Shown here: in pieces, positions 46,446-55,490 of the stretch
Numbering within the stretch: the first letter of the stretch is position 1
Layout: the number at the start of each line of letters is the position of its first letter
Origin: Micromonospora sp. NBC_01699
GTDB taxonomy: Bacteria > Actinomycetota > Actinomycetes > Mycobacteriales > Micromonosporaceae
Direction of reading: 5' to 3'
NCBI RefSeq assembly: GCF_036250065.1
Contig: NZ_CP109199.1
Span: 186,001-250,000 of the forward strand
Length of the DNA: 64,000 nucleotides
The notes under the pieces: generated by a model
Told to the model about the DNA's origin: nothing
Database searches by the model: none
Seen by the model: only the letters and a program-made list of their open reading frames with translations
Program-made: the position numbers and the translations under genes

Positions 46446-47431
46446 CAGGAGGCCCCACCGCTGCTCGCGGGAGCCTTGCCGATCGGTACGGGCACCTTGA
46501 GCGCGGCGCCCGGCTGTGCGGTGACCAGTTGGGTGGTCACGCTGGAGCAGACGTCCGCGCCGTAGTCGAGCCCCTGCTTCTGCGGATACCGCAGCAGTAC
46601 GGCGAGCACCCACTTGTCCGCGACGGCGAGGCAGTTCACGTGCCACAACCCGTCCGCGAAGATCATTGTCCAGCCGTTCTTGATCGCGACCGGGCCCTGG
46701 TCGGTGATCTCCGGGGGCAGGCCGTCGATGATCCCCCAGCGACCGCCGCCCCTGGTGAGCTGTTGGTCCTTGGCCGCGGTGCTGCCCTGGACCTTGGTCA
46801 TCTCCTCCAGTACCCAGGTGGTCCACTTCGGGCCGGCGGCGGTGCCGTTCTTGATGCACTCGCCCATCCGGACCGCGTCCGCCGCGGAGATCTTGGTGTA
46901 GCTCCACCAGACGGTCTTGTAACCGGGCGGGATGACCGGCTGGGTGTTGGTCAGCTTGCACACGCTGATCAGGCGGTCGATCACCGGCTTGCCGCCGCCG
47001 GCCTGGAACAGGGCTTCGGCGGCGGTGTCGTCGCTGTTGATGATCGCGCTGCTGGCCTGCTTCAGCTTCGCCGCCGGCGGCTGCTTGTCACCGAGCCGGC
47101 GCAGGTAGTCCGAGACCAGCCACACCTTGATCATCGACTCGGTGCTGTTGGTCGCGGTCATGTTCGGCGCCCCGGAGATCTTGCCGGTCCCACGGTCGAG
47201 CAGCGCCCAGGAGAAGAACCCCTTGTCGATCCTCATCGAGACCGGACCGGCCGCGAGGGTTGGCGGCGGCGGGGGGGCCAGCTTGGCCGCCGCCACGCTC
47301 CCGGCCGATCCGGATCCGTCGGCGGTGGTCGAGTCGTCGCCGTCGAACCGGGCGTACGCGGCCGGCACGAGCAGGATCCCGCCGGCGACGATGGCCACGA
47401 GGGCGAGCACCATGATCAGGCGAGGGCGCAT
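46445..47431 (-). CDS. Secreted serine hydrolase, paralogue with SDD in place of SDN
   Basis: 328 aa. Signal/anchor helix about 5-25. S-x-x-K in SMIKVWLVSDYL, then NSDDTAAEAL where the paralogue has SDNNAAESL, and AIKNGWTM for KTG. Cysteines in SVCKL, GECI and VNCLA match those of the paralogue. A clear tandem duplication with the next gene. The SDN to SDD change could alter activity. The upstream 415-bp region carries its promoter, divergent from paaA. Confidence 0.78.
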   Translation of the reverse strand: MRPRLIMVLALVAIVAGGILLVPAAYARFDGDDSTTADGSGSAGSVAAAKLAPPPPPTLAAGPVSMRIDKGFFSWALLDRGTGKISGAPNMTATNSTESMIKVWLVSDYLRRLGDKQPPAAKLKQASSAIINSDDTAAEALFQAGGGKPVIDRLISVCKLTNTQPVIPPGYKTVWWSYTKISAADAVRMGECIKNGTAAGPKWTTWVLEEMTKVQGSTAAKDQQLTRGGGRWGIIDGLPPEITDQGPVAIKNGWTMIFADGLWHVNCLAVADKWVLAVLLRYPQKQGLDYGADVCSSVTTQLVTAQPGAALKVPVPIGKAPASSGGAS

Positions 47432-47846
47432 GGGTGGAAGAGCTCCAAGAAAGTCGGGGCCCGGGGGGACCGGGGCGTGCTGCGCTTGGGATGTTGATCT
47501 TCGCTCTGGGACTATGTTCGCACTGCTCGTCCCGCCGCCCGACCCGCTTCGGGGCGGCGACGCGGTCGTGAGCTGCCGGGGGAGGTGGCAGGGCCGACCG
47601 GTGAAAGCTTACGTGGCGAGGCTCGATGTGCCAGATCAGGAAGCCATCAAGTTTTCATAAAGAGAAACGAAATAAGCCCTTATGTGGCAATGCCTTCTTG
47701 GCCGAGCACGCTCTGTGATCGGGATCATTTGTCCAACCTGGAGCTGATTTGTGGCGGTATGTAGGCGTCCAACTACTCACCGTGGCCGACTCAGTTTCTT
47801 GTGACACCCCCTGGCTTAGTCAAGTCTGAGCTGTAACACTGGATGG
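47432..47846. other. 415-bp divergent promoter region with an AT-rich island
   Basis: Separates the serine hydrolase pair (minus) from paaABCDE (plus). An unusually AT-rich patch at about 47640-47690 contains the short palindrome ATAAG-CC-CTTAT (47672-47683) and GTTTTC/GAGAAAC arms. These are candidates for a PaaR-type or other operator. No gene seen. Confidence 0.45.
47672..47683. promoter_or_regulatory. Palindrome ATAAG-CC-CTTAT in AT-rich island
   Basis: A perfect 5-2-5 inverted repeat, about 165 bp upstream of paaA and 240 bp upstream of the serine hydrolase. Possible operator; the protein that binds it is unknown. Confidence 0.35.
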
Positions 47847-48935
47847 GTGTACGGCAATGACTTCCCCGATGCGTCCGACGAGCCGACCGGCGGCCTGATC
47901 GACCAGGTTGAGGCGGCCGAGGCGGCACTGCGTGCCGCAGCCCTCCAGGCGCGCCCCGGTGCCGCCGTCGACCTGGCCGGGGCGAGCGAAAGTGATCTAG
48001 GCGACTACTTCACGGCCGTGATCGAGGCGGACCAGAAGATCGAGCCACGAGACTGGATGCCCGACTCCTACCGGAAGACCCTCATCCGGCAGATCGCCCA
48101 GCACGCCCACTCCGAGATCATCGGAATGCAGCCCGAGGGCAACTGGATCAGTCGGGCGCCATCGCTCAAGCGCAAGGCGATCCTGCTGGCCAAGGTGCAG
48201 GACGAGGCCGGGCACGGGCTCTATCTCTACGCCGCCGCCGAGACCCTCGGGATCAGCCGCGACGAACTGGTCGACATGCTGCTCGAAGGCCGGCAGAAGT
48301 ACAGCTCGATCTTCAACTACCCCACCCTGACCTGGGCCGACGTGGGCGCCATCGGCTGGCTGGTCGACGGCGCGGCGATCGTCAACCAGGTGCCCCTGTG
48401 CCGCTGCTCGTACGGCCCGTACGCCCGCGCCATGATCCGGGTCTGCAAGGAGGAGTCGTTCCACCAGCGGCAGGGCTACGAAATCCTGCACACCCTGGCG
48501 CACGGCACCCCGGAGCAGCAGGCGATGGCGCAGGACGCGATCGACCGCTGGTGGTACCCGTCCCTGGCGATGTTCGGCCCGCCGGACACCGACTCGACGC
48601 ACTCCGCCCAGTCGATGGCCTGGAAGATCAAGCGTTTCTCCAACGACGAGCTGCGTCAGCGTTTCGTCGACATGTGCGTACAGCAGGCCGCCATCCTCGG
48701 CCTGCGGCTACCCGACCCCGACCTGCGGTGGAACGAGCAGCGCCAGGCGCACGACTACACCCAGCCGGACTACGCGGAGCTGATGCGAGTGATCAAGGGC
48801 GACGGGCCGTGCAACCGCCAGCGGATCGACCACCGCCGCAGGGCACACGCCGACGGCGCCTGGGTACGCGAGGCCGCCACCGCGTACGCCGCCAAGCGCA
48901 CCGCCGCCGCCCGCACCCTGGAGCCGGCCCAGTGA
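47847..48935 (+). CDS. paaA: Phenylacetyl-CoA epoxidase subunit PaaA
   Basis: 362 aa, catalytic diiron subunit. Ferritin-like helices with ligands in [11 protein letters not shown] (E-x-x-H) and [15 protein letters not shown] (E-x-x-H), plus [20 protein letters not shown], which matches PaaA closely. With PaaB, C, D and E it epoxidises the ring of phenylacetyl-CoA. GTG start without a good ribosome site. paaB overlaps its stop (GTGA). Confidence 0.95.
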   Translation: MYGNDFPDASDEPTGGLIDQVEAAEAALRAAALQARPGAAVDLAGASESDLGDYFTAVIEADQKIEPRDWMPDSYRKTLIRQIAQHAHSEIIGMQPEGNWISRAPSLKRKAILLAKVQDEAGHGLYLYAAAETLGISRDELVDMLLEGRQKYSSIFNYPTLTWADVGAIGWLVDGAAIVNQVPLCRCSYGPYARAMIRVCKEESFHQRQGYEILHTLAHGTPEQQAMAQDAIDRWWYPSLAMFGPPDTDSTHSAQSMAWKIKRFSNDELRQRFVDMCVQQAAILGLRLPDPDLRWNEQRQAHDYTQPDYAELMRVIKGDGPCNRQRIDHRRRAHADGAWVREAATAYAAKRTAAARTLEPAQ

Positions 48936-49222
48936 GCAACCTCGAACAGTCACCACTCTGGGAGGTGTTCGTACGGGCTCGACGCGGGCTCTCCCACACC
49001 CACGTCGGCAGCCTGCACGCGCCCGACGCACAGCTCGCCCTGCGCAACGCCCGGGACCTCTACACCCGGCGCCAGGAGGGTGTCTCCATCTGGGTGGTGC
49101 CCGCGTCCGCGATCACCGCGTCCAGCCCGGACGAGAAGGACGCCTTCTTCGACCCGGCGGCCGACAAGATCTACCGTCATCCGACCTTCTACGAGGTGCC
49201 GGACGGGGTGGCCCACCTGTGA
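48932..49222 (+). CDS. paaB: Phenylacetyl-CoA epoxidase subunit PaaB
   Basis: 96 aa, the usual length. [48 protein letters not shown] is the PaaB core. Structural/bridging subunit of the oxygenase. GTG overlaps the paaA stop, and the paaC start overlaps its own stop. Confidence 0.95.
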   Translation: MSNLEQSPLWEVFVRARRGLSHTHVGSLHAPDAQLALRNARDLYTRRQEGVSIWVVPASAITASSPDEKDAFFDPAADKIYRHPTFYEVPDGVAHL

Positions 49223-49944
49223 CCGTCTCCGTGGAACACCTGCTCCGGCTCGGCGACGACGCCCTCGTCGCCGCGCAGCGGCTCGGCGAGTGGGCCGCCG
49301 CCGCCCCGGAGATGGAAGAGGACGTCGCGCTGGCCAACATCGCGCTCGACCAGCTCGGCGCGGCCCGCCTGCTGCTGTCGTACGCGGGGGAGCGGGAGGG
49401 CGCCGGCCGGGACGAGGACGCGTTGGCGTACCTGCGCGACGACCGGCAGTACCGCAACTGCCTGCTGGTCGAGCTGCCCAACGGCGACTTCGGCGTGACC
49501 ATGGCGAAGCTGTTCTTCCTCGCCGCGTACCAGCTTCCGCTCTACACCGCGCTGGCCGGGTGCGCCGACGAACGGCTGGCCGCCATCGCGGACAAGGCCC
49601 GCAAGGAGACGGCGTACCACCTCGACCACGGTTGGTTGTGGACGGTGCGGCTGGGCGACGGCACCGACGAGTCGCACCGGCGGATGCAGGCGGCGGTCGA
49701 CCAGATCTGGCCGTACACGCACGAGCTGTTCGCGCCCGACCCGGACGCGCCGGTCGACCCGGCCACCCTGCGCCCGGCCTTCCTGTCCACGGTGGATACG
49801 GTGCTGACCGAGGCGACCCTGGTCCGCCCCGCCGACGGCTGGGCGCCGGCCGGTGGCCGGATCGGGGTGCACAGCGAGCACCTGTCCTACCTGCTGGCCG
49901 AGATGCAGGTGCTGCACCGCGCCCATCCCGGCGCGCGTTGGTGA
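49219..49944 (+). CDS. paaC: Phenylacetyl-CoA epoxidase subunit PaaC
   Basis: 241 aa. DDALVAAQRLGEWAAAAPEMEEDVALANIALDQLGAARLLLSYAGE and KETAYHLDHGWLWTVRLGDGT are PaaC signatures. Ferritin-like partner of PaaA, without a complete diiron site. Coupled at both ends (GTGA overlaps). Confidence 0.95.
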   Translation: MTVSVEHLLRLGDDALVAAQRLGEWAAAAPEMEEDVALANIALDQLGAARLLLSYAGEREGAGRDEDALAYLRDDRQYRNCLLVELPNGDFGVTMAKLFFLAAYQLPLYTALAGCADERLAAIADKARKETAYHLDHGWLWTVRLGDGTDESHRRMQAAVDQIWPYTHELFAPDPDAPVDPATLRPAFLSTVDTVLTEATLVRPADGWAPAGGRIGVHSEHLSYLLAEMQVLHRAHPGARW

Positions 49945-50435
49945 GGCCGGGCACGATGGTGAGCCCACGGGAGGCGGTCGCCGCGGTGGTCGACCCGGAG
50001 ATCCGGGTGCTGACCATCGACGAGCTGGGCATCCTGCGTGCGGTGGACCAGGACCCGGAGACCGGGCGGGTCACCGTCACCATCACCCCGACCTACACCG
50101 GCTGCCCGGCGATGGACGTGATCCGGGCCGACATCCGGGCCGCGCTGCGGGCCGCCGGCTACCCGGACGCCGAGGTGGCGACCGTGTACGCACCAGCCTG
50201 GAGCACCGACTGGGTGACCGCCGCCGGCCGGGCCAAGCTCGCCGAGGCGGGCATCGCCCCACCCGGACCCGCGGACCGGCGACCCGGCCCGGTGGCACTG
50301 CGGCTGACCGTACGCTGCCCGCTCTGCGACTCGGCCGACACCGAGCAGGTCAGCCGGTTCGGCTCCACCGCCTGCAAGGCGCTCTGGCGCTGCCGCGCCT
50401 GCCGTGAACCGTTCGACCAGATGAAGGCGTTATGA
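49941..50435 (+). CDS. paaD: Phenylacetate degradation protein PaaD
   Basis: 164 aa from GTG 49941 overlapping paaC; ATG 49956 with GAGG is a close alternative. DUF59/MIP18 domain with VVDPEIRVLTIDELGILRAV and TPTYTGCPAMDVI, then a C-terminal zinc ribbon CPLCDS...CRAC. Needed for maturation of the epoxygenase iron sites. Overlaps paaE (ATGA). Confidence 0.94.
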   Translation: MRPGTMVSPREAVAAVVDPEIRVLTIDELGILRAVDQDPETGRVTVTITPTYTGCPAMDVIRADIRAALRAAGYPDAEVATVYAPAWSTDWVTAAGRAKLAEAGIAPPGPADRRPGPVALRLTVRCPLCDSADTEQVSRFGSTACKALWRCRACREPFDQMKAL

Positions 50436-51547
50436 GCAGCGTGACGATCACCCGACCGGTCCGCCGCCGGCCGGTCTTCCACCCGTTGCCGGTGCTCGCG
50501 GTGGACCGGCTCACCGACGACGCGGTGGCGGTCACCTTCGCCGTACCGGCCGAGCTGCGCGAGACCTTCGCCTTCCGGGCCGGTCAGCACCTCACCGTGC
50601 GCCGAACCGACGAGCCGACCGGGGCGGAGGTGCGCCGGTCGTACTCGATCTGCTCGACCCCGGCGGAGCTGGCCGACCACGGTCGGCTGCGGATCGGGGT
50701 CCGGGAGATCCCCGGTGGCGCGTTCTCCGCCTTTGCCGGCCGGGTGCTGCGGGCCGGCGACGTGGTCGAGGTGATGCCGCCGCTGGGCCAGTTCAGCACC
50801 GGCTTCCGGCCGGACCGGACCCGGCACTACGGCGCGGTGGTCGCCGGCTCCGGCGTCACACCGGTGCTCGCGCTGGTCGCAACCGCCCTGGCCGTCGAAC
50901 CGGCCAGCACCTTCACCCTGGTGTACGGCAACCGCAACGCCCGCAGCGTGATGTTCACCGAGGAACTCGCCGACCTGAAGGACCGCTACCCGGCCCGGCT
51001 GCACCTGATCCACGTGCTGTCCCGCGAGCCGGGCGAGTCGGCCCTGCTCTCCGGCCGGGTGGACGCCGACCGGCTGACCCGCCTGCTGGAGCACCTGGTG
51101 CCGGCCGAGCGGATCGACGAGTGGTTCCTCTGCGGCCCGTACGGAATGGTCACCGACGCCCGTACGGTGCTCGCCGGGCGCGGCGTGCCCGACGACGCCG
51201 TACACACGGAGTTGTTCCACGTCGACGAGCCGCCAGCGGCGCCGGTCCGGCCGACCACGGCGGACACCGCCGGCACCGACGTCACCATCGTGCTCGACGG
51301 TCGGGCGTCGTCGTTCCGGATGGGCCGCACCGAGCGGGTGCTCGACGCGGCCCTGAAGGTGCGCGGCGAACTGCCGTACGCGTGCAAGGGCGGGGTCTGC
51401 TCGACCTGCCGGGCGAAGGTGGTCACCGGCGAGGTGTCGATGGCCCGCAACTACGCCCTGGAGCCGGACGAGTTGGCCGCCGGTTACGTGCTCACCTGCC
51501 AGTCCAGCCCGCTCGGCGACCGCCTGGTGGTCGACTACGACGCCTGA
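50432..51547 (+). CDS. paaE: Phenylacetyl-CoA epoxidase reductase PaaE
   Basis: 371 aa. FAD-binding domain (RRSYSICSTP), NAD-binding domain (GVVAGSGVTPVLALVATAL, FLCGPYGMV) and a C-terminal plant-type [2Fe-2S] ferredoxin domain with the ligands in CKGGVCSTCRAKVV and YVLTCQS. Transfers electrons from NAD(P)H to PaaA. Last gene of the paa operon. No ring-opening (paaZ/G) genes follow in the window. Confidence 0.95.
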   Translation: MSSVTITRPVRRRPVFHPLPVLAVDRLTDDAVAVTFAVPAELRETFAFRAGQHLTVRRTDEPTGAEVRRSYSICSTPAELADHGRLRIGVREIPGGAFSAFAGRVLRAGDVVEVMPPLGQFSTGFRPDRTRHYGAVVAGSGVTPVLALVATALAVEPASTFTLVYGNRNARSVMFTEELADLKDRYPARLHLIHVLSREPGESALLSGRVDADRLTRLLEHLVPAERIDEWFLCGPYGMVTDARTVLAGRGVPDDAVHTELFHVDEPPAAPVRPTTADTAGTDVTIVLDGRASSFRMGRTERVLDAALKVRGELPYACKGGVCSTCRAKVVTGEVSMARNYALEPDELAAGYVLTCQSSPLGDRLVVDYDA

Positions 51548-51632
51548 CCGGCAGGTGGCCGCCGGTGTGATCCGGGCCGGTCGACGGGCACCATCCGGCG
51601 GTGCCCCGGCCCGGCCACGTACGCTCGGAGCT

Positions 51633-52823
51633 GTGACTGGGAGCAGCGAGATCGACAACATTCTCCAGCGCGGTGCCGACGGTGGGCGGATCACGCCCGA
51701 GGAGGCGCTGCTGCTCTACACCGAGGCGCCGTTCCATGCCCTCGGTGAGGCCGCCGACGCCGTACGCCGCCGTCGGTACCCGGACAACATCGTCACGTAC
51801 CTGATCGATCGCAACATCAACTACACCAACGTCTGCGTGACCGCGTGCAAGTTCTGCGCGTTCTACCGGGCGCCGAAGCACGCCGAGGGCTGGACCCACC
51901 CGACCGAGGAGATCCTGCGCCGGTGCGGCGAGGCGGTCGAGCTGGGCGCGACCCAGGTGATGCTCCAGGGCGGCCACCACCCCGACTACGGGGTGGAGTA
52001 CTACGAGGAACTCTTCTCCTCGGTCAAGGCGGCCTACCCGCAGCTCGTGATCCACTCGATCGGGCCGAGTGAGATCCTGCACATGGCGAAGGTGTCCGAC
52101 GTCTCGCTCGACGAGGCGATCCGCCGGATCAAGGTGGCCGGGCTGGACTCCATCGCCGGCGCCGGCGCCGAGATGCTGCCGGACCGCCCGCGCAAGGCGA
52201 TCGCCCCGCTCAAGGAGTCCGGGCAGCGCTGGCTTGAGGTGATGGAACTCGCCCACCGCCAGGGGATCGAGTCGACCGCGACGATGATGATGGGCACCGG
52301 CGAGACCAACGCCGAGCGGATCGAGCACATGCGGATGATCCGCGACGTGCAGGACCGTACCGGCGGGTTCCGGTCGTTCATCCCGTGGACGTACCAGCCG
52401 GAGAACAACCACCTCAAGGGGCGGACCCAGGCCACGACCCTGGAGTACCTGCGGCTGATCGCGGTGGCCCGGCTGTTCTTCGAGACCGTGCCGCACCTTC
52501 AGGCGTCCTGGCTGACCACGGGCAAGGAGGCGGGTCAGCTCGCCCTGCACATGGGCGTGGACGACCTGGGCTCGATCATGCTGGAGGAGAACGTCATCTC
52601 CTCCGCCGGTGCCCGGCACCGGTCCAACCTCCGGGACCTGATCTGGATGATCCGCTCCGCCGGTCGCATCCCGGCCCAGCGGGACACCCTCTACCGGCAT
52701 CTGGCGGTGCACCGTACGCCGGCCGAGGACCCGCAGGACGACCGCGTGGTGTCGCACTTCTCCTCGATCGCGCTGCCCGGCGGCGGCGCCGGCAAGCTAC
52801 TGCCGTTGGTCGAGGCGAAGTAG
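51633..52823 (+). CDS. mqnC: Cyclic dehypoxanthinyl futalosine synthase MqnC (radical SAM)
   Basis: 396 aa from GTG 51633 (GGAG upstream). Cluster motif CVTACKFC (Cys68, Cys72, Cys75), then MLQGGHHPDYGVEYYEELFSSVK, GAGAEML, MMMGTGETNAERIEHMRMIRDVQD and FIPWTYQPENNHL. It cyclises dehypoxanthine futalosine in menaquinone synthesis. Same pathway as mqnE and mqnA. Confidence 0.94.
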   Translation: MTGSSEIDNILQRGADGGRITPEEALLLYTEAPFHALGEAADAVRRRRYPDNIVTYLIDRNINYTNVCVTACKFCAFYRAPKHAEGWTHPTEEILRRCGEAVELGATQVMLQGGHHPDYGVEYYEELFSSVKAAYPQLVIHSIGPSEILHMAKVSDVSLDEAIRRIKVAGLDSIAGAGAEMLPDRPRKAIAPLKESGQRWLEVMELAHRQGIESTATMMMGTGETNAERIEHMRMIRDVQDRTGGFRSFIPWTYQPENNHLKGRTQATTLEYLRLIAVARLFFETVPHLQASWLTTGKEAGQLALHMGVDDLGSIMLEENVISSAGARHRSNLRDLIWMIRSAGRIPAQRDTLYRHLAVHRTPAEDPQDDRVVSHFSSIALPGGGAGKLLPLVEAK

Positions 52824-53217
52824 CCGGACGGTTGGCCGGACCGCACCGGTCGGGTGGACTCTCGTCCGCCAAGGGCGATCAATCGGGACAATCCTGAACC
52901 CGCTGCGCCGCAGGTCATAACGGATGTATCACTGGGGTAGCGGGGGGTCGGCGGAGATCGCTAACGTCCGTTGTAGCGCCCGCGCCCACGGGACGACATC
53001 TCCGACCTCCTGCCCTCCGCCGCGATCGTGTCGACCGCGACGGTGGCTGACGTCGTACTCCATCGGCCCAGCGGGGCCGTCCACATAACGCACGGCGGCG
53101 CGGGCGGGGTGCTGAGCACCCCGCCCGTACCGTATCCCCGCCAAATTTGCGGTTTTCCCAGGTGAAACGCGATTGGTCAGGCGCGTCGCGTCGGGTATTT
53201 GACTACAGTACGCAGTC
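52824..53217. other. 394-bp intergenic region
   Basis: Between mqnC and the LPXTG surface protein. It contains the hairpin at 53101-53127 and, at its right end, TACAGT (53204-53209) eight bases from the next ATG. ORFs in it lack coding features. Confidence 0.45.
53101..53127. terminator. Strong GC hairpin
   Basis: CGGGCGGGGTGCT and AGCACCCCGCCCG are reverse complements separated by one base, giving an 11-12 bp stem with a small loop. It lies 277 bp after the mqnC stop and 90 bp before the next gene. Confidence 0.55.
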
Positions 53218-54471
53218 ATGCGAACACGCCTCTTCCTGGCCGCTCCGGCCTGCGCGGCCCTGCTCCTCGTGGCCGGGCTGGCCGTCGCCGCCCCCGTGTT
53301 CGCCGCGCCGGTGCTCGCGGCGCCCGGGTTCGCCGCGCCCGTGCTTTCGGTGCCCGTGCTTTCGGTGCCCGTGTTCGTCGCGCCCGTGTTCGTCGCGCTA
53401 CCGGCATCGGACGACGCCGACCTGACGATCTCCCTCGACGGGACCACGTTGACCAACCGGACCCCGCGGCAGGTCGCCACCGCGACCGTGACCAACCGGG
53501 GCACCGGCACCGCGCGGGGTGTCCGCCTCCACTACACCGGTCGGGTCGACAGCGAGGTCGTCAACCCGCGCAGTCTCGCCTTCTGCCCGCCGCCGGCCAC
53601 CAGCCCGACATCGGGTCCACCCACCTCGGCGCCGTCACTGGAGGTCACGGTCGCCGGCGAGTGCGTCCTGCCGGACCTCGCCCCCGGCCAGTCGACCCGA
53701 TTGCACAGCACCCTCGTCCGGTCGGCGCACGGCCTCGGCCCGGTCGGCGAGCTGACCGTACGGGTCTCGCATGGCGGTAGCGACCCGGTGCCGGTGAACA
53801 ACTCGACGACCGCACCGATCAGTTTTCCCGAGAGAGTTCCGGACCTCTACGCCCGAGCCTGGGACGGGCCGGCGGACCTTACCGGTGCGATCACCCCGGC
53901 GCTGCCCGGCAACGAGGCCGACCTGCGGTTCGAGATCGGCAACCACGGGACCGAGCCGGTCAGCGGAATGGTGGTCACCGTCGGGCTGCCGGCACACGTC
54001 ACGTTCGCCGGGGATCGGTCCGGGTGCACGTACGACACCGGGCGGCGCAACGCCACGTGTGCGTACCCCGAGCTGTCCTTGATCGGCGCGCGGGCGGACC
54101 GCGACCCGCACGACCGGAACTACTCCGCGCTGCGCTTCCGTCATCCGGTACGGGTGGACCGGGCCGCGCCCGCCCCGGCCCGGCTGCCCGGTGGCCGGCT
54201 CGACGTCGAACCGCTGCTGGCCGGGCAACTGCCACCCACAGCGGACCTGCCCGACGACATCACCGGTCTGGCCGCCACCCGCCTGGACGGCACCGACGAC
54301 TCCGACCATTTCACCGTCGCCACCGCCGCCCGGCCCGGCACCGGCGCCGGCCTCCCCGAAACCGGCCCACCCGCCACCCTCCTGGGCACCCTGGGCCTGA
54401 GCACCCTAACCACCGGCAGCGCCCTCCTCCTCCTAACCCGCCGCCGCCCCCGAAGATCCGCACTCATGTAG
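53218..54471 (+). CDS. LPXTG-anchored surface protein with Ig-like/CARDB-type domains
   Basis: 417 aa. After an unusually long Ala/Val/Pro-rich signal region with APV-xx-P repeats (about 24-62) come two beta domains with TATVTNRGTGTARGVRL and LRFEIGNHGTEPVSGMVVTVGLPAHV, which resemble DUF11/CARDB adhesin repeats. LPETG, a hydrophobic helix and RRRPRR follow, a sortase sorting signal. The start is probably leaderless (TACAGT at -10). The final codons change to CCC/CTC/CTA use, and the TAG stop is provided by the arm of the inverted repeat beginning at 54467. Confidence 0.75.
   Translation: MRTRLFLAAPACAALLLVAGLAVAAPVFAAPVLAAPGFAAPVLSVPVLSVPVFVAPVFVALPASDDADLTISLDGTTLTNRTPRQVATATVTNRGTGTARGVRLHYTGRVDSEVVNPRSLAFCPPPATSPTSGPPTSAPSLEVTVAGECVLPDLAPGQSTRLHSTLVRSAHGLGPVGELTVRVSHGGSDPVPVNNSTTAPISFPERVPDLYARAWDGPADLTGAITPALPGNEADLRFEIGNHGTEPVSGMVVTVGLPAHVTFAGDRSGCTYDTGRRNATCAYPELSLIGARADRDPHDRNYSALRFRHPVRVDRAAPAPARLPGGRLDVEPLLAGQLPPTADLPDDITGLAATRLDGTDDSDHFTVATAARPGTGAGLPETGPPATLLGTLGLSTLTTGSALLLLTRRRPRRSALM
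53285..53402 (+). repeat. Short tandem repeats in the signal region
   Basis: Units of 12-18 bp (GCGCCCGTG-TTCGTC, GTGCCCGTGCTTTCG) are repeated two or three times each, encoding APV/SVPV repeats. Confidence 0.7.
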
Positions 54472-54516
54472 AGAAAGAGTGGCTTCTCCGTCGCGGATAG
54501 CCACTCTTTCTCTGTA
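54467..54516. repeat. 18-bp inverted repeat (16/18) with 14-nt spacer
   Basis: The arms 54467-54484 and 54499-54516 share the core AGAGAAAGAGTGGCT. C-rich to the left, G-rich to the right (54528-54573). It overlaps the stop codon of the surface-protein gene. A solo arm of the same family is at 39471. Confidence 0.85.
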
Positions 54517-54579
54517 GGAGGCGCGGCCCCGGTGGGGGTGGATGGGGAGGGGTGGGGGTGGGTGGCAGAGTGGTACGGC

Positions 54580-55290
54580 GTGACCGGTACCCCGCACGGA
54601 CAGCGCGCCAGCCTGGACAAGCAGCCGCACGAGGTGGCGGCGATGTTCGACGGCGTAGCGTCCCGGTATGACCTGACCAACACCATCGTCTCGTTCGGGC
54701 AGGACCGGGGATGGCGCCGGGCCACCCGCGCCGCCCTCGGGTTGCGCTCCGGTGAGCGGGTGCTCGACGTGGGCGCCGGCACCGGTGTCTCCACCGAGGA
54801 ACTGGCCCACTCCGGCGCGTACGCGGTGGGACTCGACCTCTCGATCGGGATGTTGCAGGCCGGCCGGCGGACCCGCCCGTACGTGCCGTTGCTCGCCGGT
54901 GACGCGTTGCGGCTGCCGTTCCCGGATCGTTCCTTCGACGCGGTGACGATCTCGCTGGCGCTGCGCAACGTGGTCGACACCGAGGCGGCACTGCGCGAGA
55001 TGGCCCGGGTGACCCGTCCGGGTGGCCGGCTGGTGGTCTGCGAGTTCAGTACGCCGACCAATCCGATCTTCCGTACCGTCTATCTGTCGTACCTGATGCG
55101 GTCCCTGCCGGCGGTGGCGCGGACGGTGTCGAGCAACCCGGATGCATACGTCTACCTGGCCGAGTCGATCCGGGCCTGGCCGGACCAGGCCGGGCTGGCC
55201 GGGCGGATCGCCGCCTCGGGTTGGGGTCGGGTGGGCTGGCGCAACCTGACCGGCGGCATCGTGGCCCTGCACCGCGCCGTCCGGGAATAG
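54580..55290 (+). CDS. menG: Demethylmenaquinone methyltransferase MenG/UbiE
   Basis: 236 aa from GTG 54580; the frame is open to 54532. [78 protein letters not shown] and the ending [12 protein letters not shown] are standard UbiE/MenG motifs. It adds the ring methyl from SAM in the last common step of menaquinone synthesis. It lies about 0.9 kb from menJ. Confidence 0.93.
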   Translation: MTGTPHGQRASLDKQPHEVAAMFDGVASRYDLTNTIVSFGQDRGWRRATRAALGLRSGERVLDVGAGTGVSTEELAHSGAYAVGLDLSIGMLQAGRRTRPYVPLLAGDALRLPFPDRSFDAVTISLALRNVVDTEAALREMARVTRPGGRLVVCEFSTPTNPIFRTVYLSYLMRSLPAVARTVSSNPDAYVYLAESIRAWPDQAGLAGRIAASGWGRVGWRNLTGGIVALHRAVRE

Positions 55291-55312
55291 CCGGTCGGAC
55301 GTCCCGACCGGC
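55290..55312 (+). terminator. 9-bp hairpin after menG
   Basis: GCCGGTCGG (55290-55298) pairs with CCGACCGGC (55304-55312) around the loop ACGTC, starting at the last base of the stop codon. Confidence 0.65.
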
Positions 55313-55314
55313 GC

Positions 55315-55412
55315 GGGGCGTGGTTCCCGAGCGGGGCGTGGTTCCCGAGCGGGGCGTGGTTCCCGAGCGGCGGGGGCGTGCGGTCCGAGCGGCGGGGGCG
55401 TGCGGTCCGAGC
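55315..55412 (+). repeat. Tandem repeats, 18 bp x3 then 22 bp x2
   Basis: GGGGCGTGGTTCCCGAGC occurs at 55315, 55333 and 55351, followed by two 22-bp units from 55369 containing GGGGGCGTGCGGTCCGAGC. They sit directly between the menG terminator and the promoter region of the next gene. Confidence 0.9.
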
Positions 55413-55466
55413 GGCGGGCGGCGCGAGCGCACGTGGGTAACTTTTCGCGTTTCGTCCTTTTCTGGG

Positions 55467-55472
55467 TATATT
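55467..55472 (+). promoter_or_regulatory. TATATT -10-like hexamer
   Basis: In an AT-rich patch 18 bp upstream of the ATG at 55491. Good -10 match; no clear -35. Confidence 0.4.
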
Positions 55473-55490
55473 GCGCAGTACGCTGCCCGC

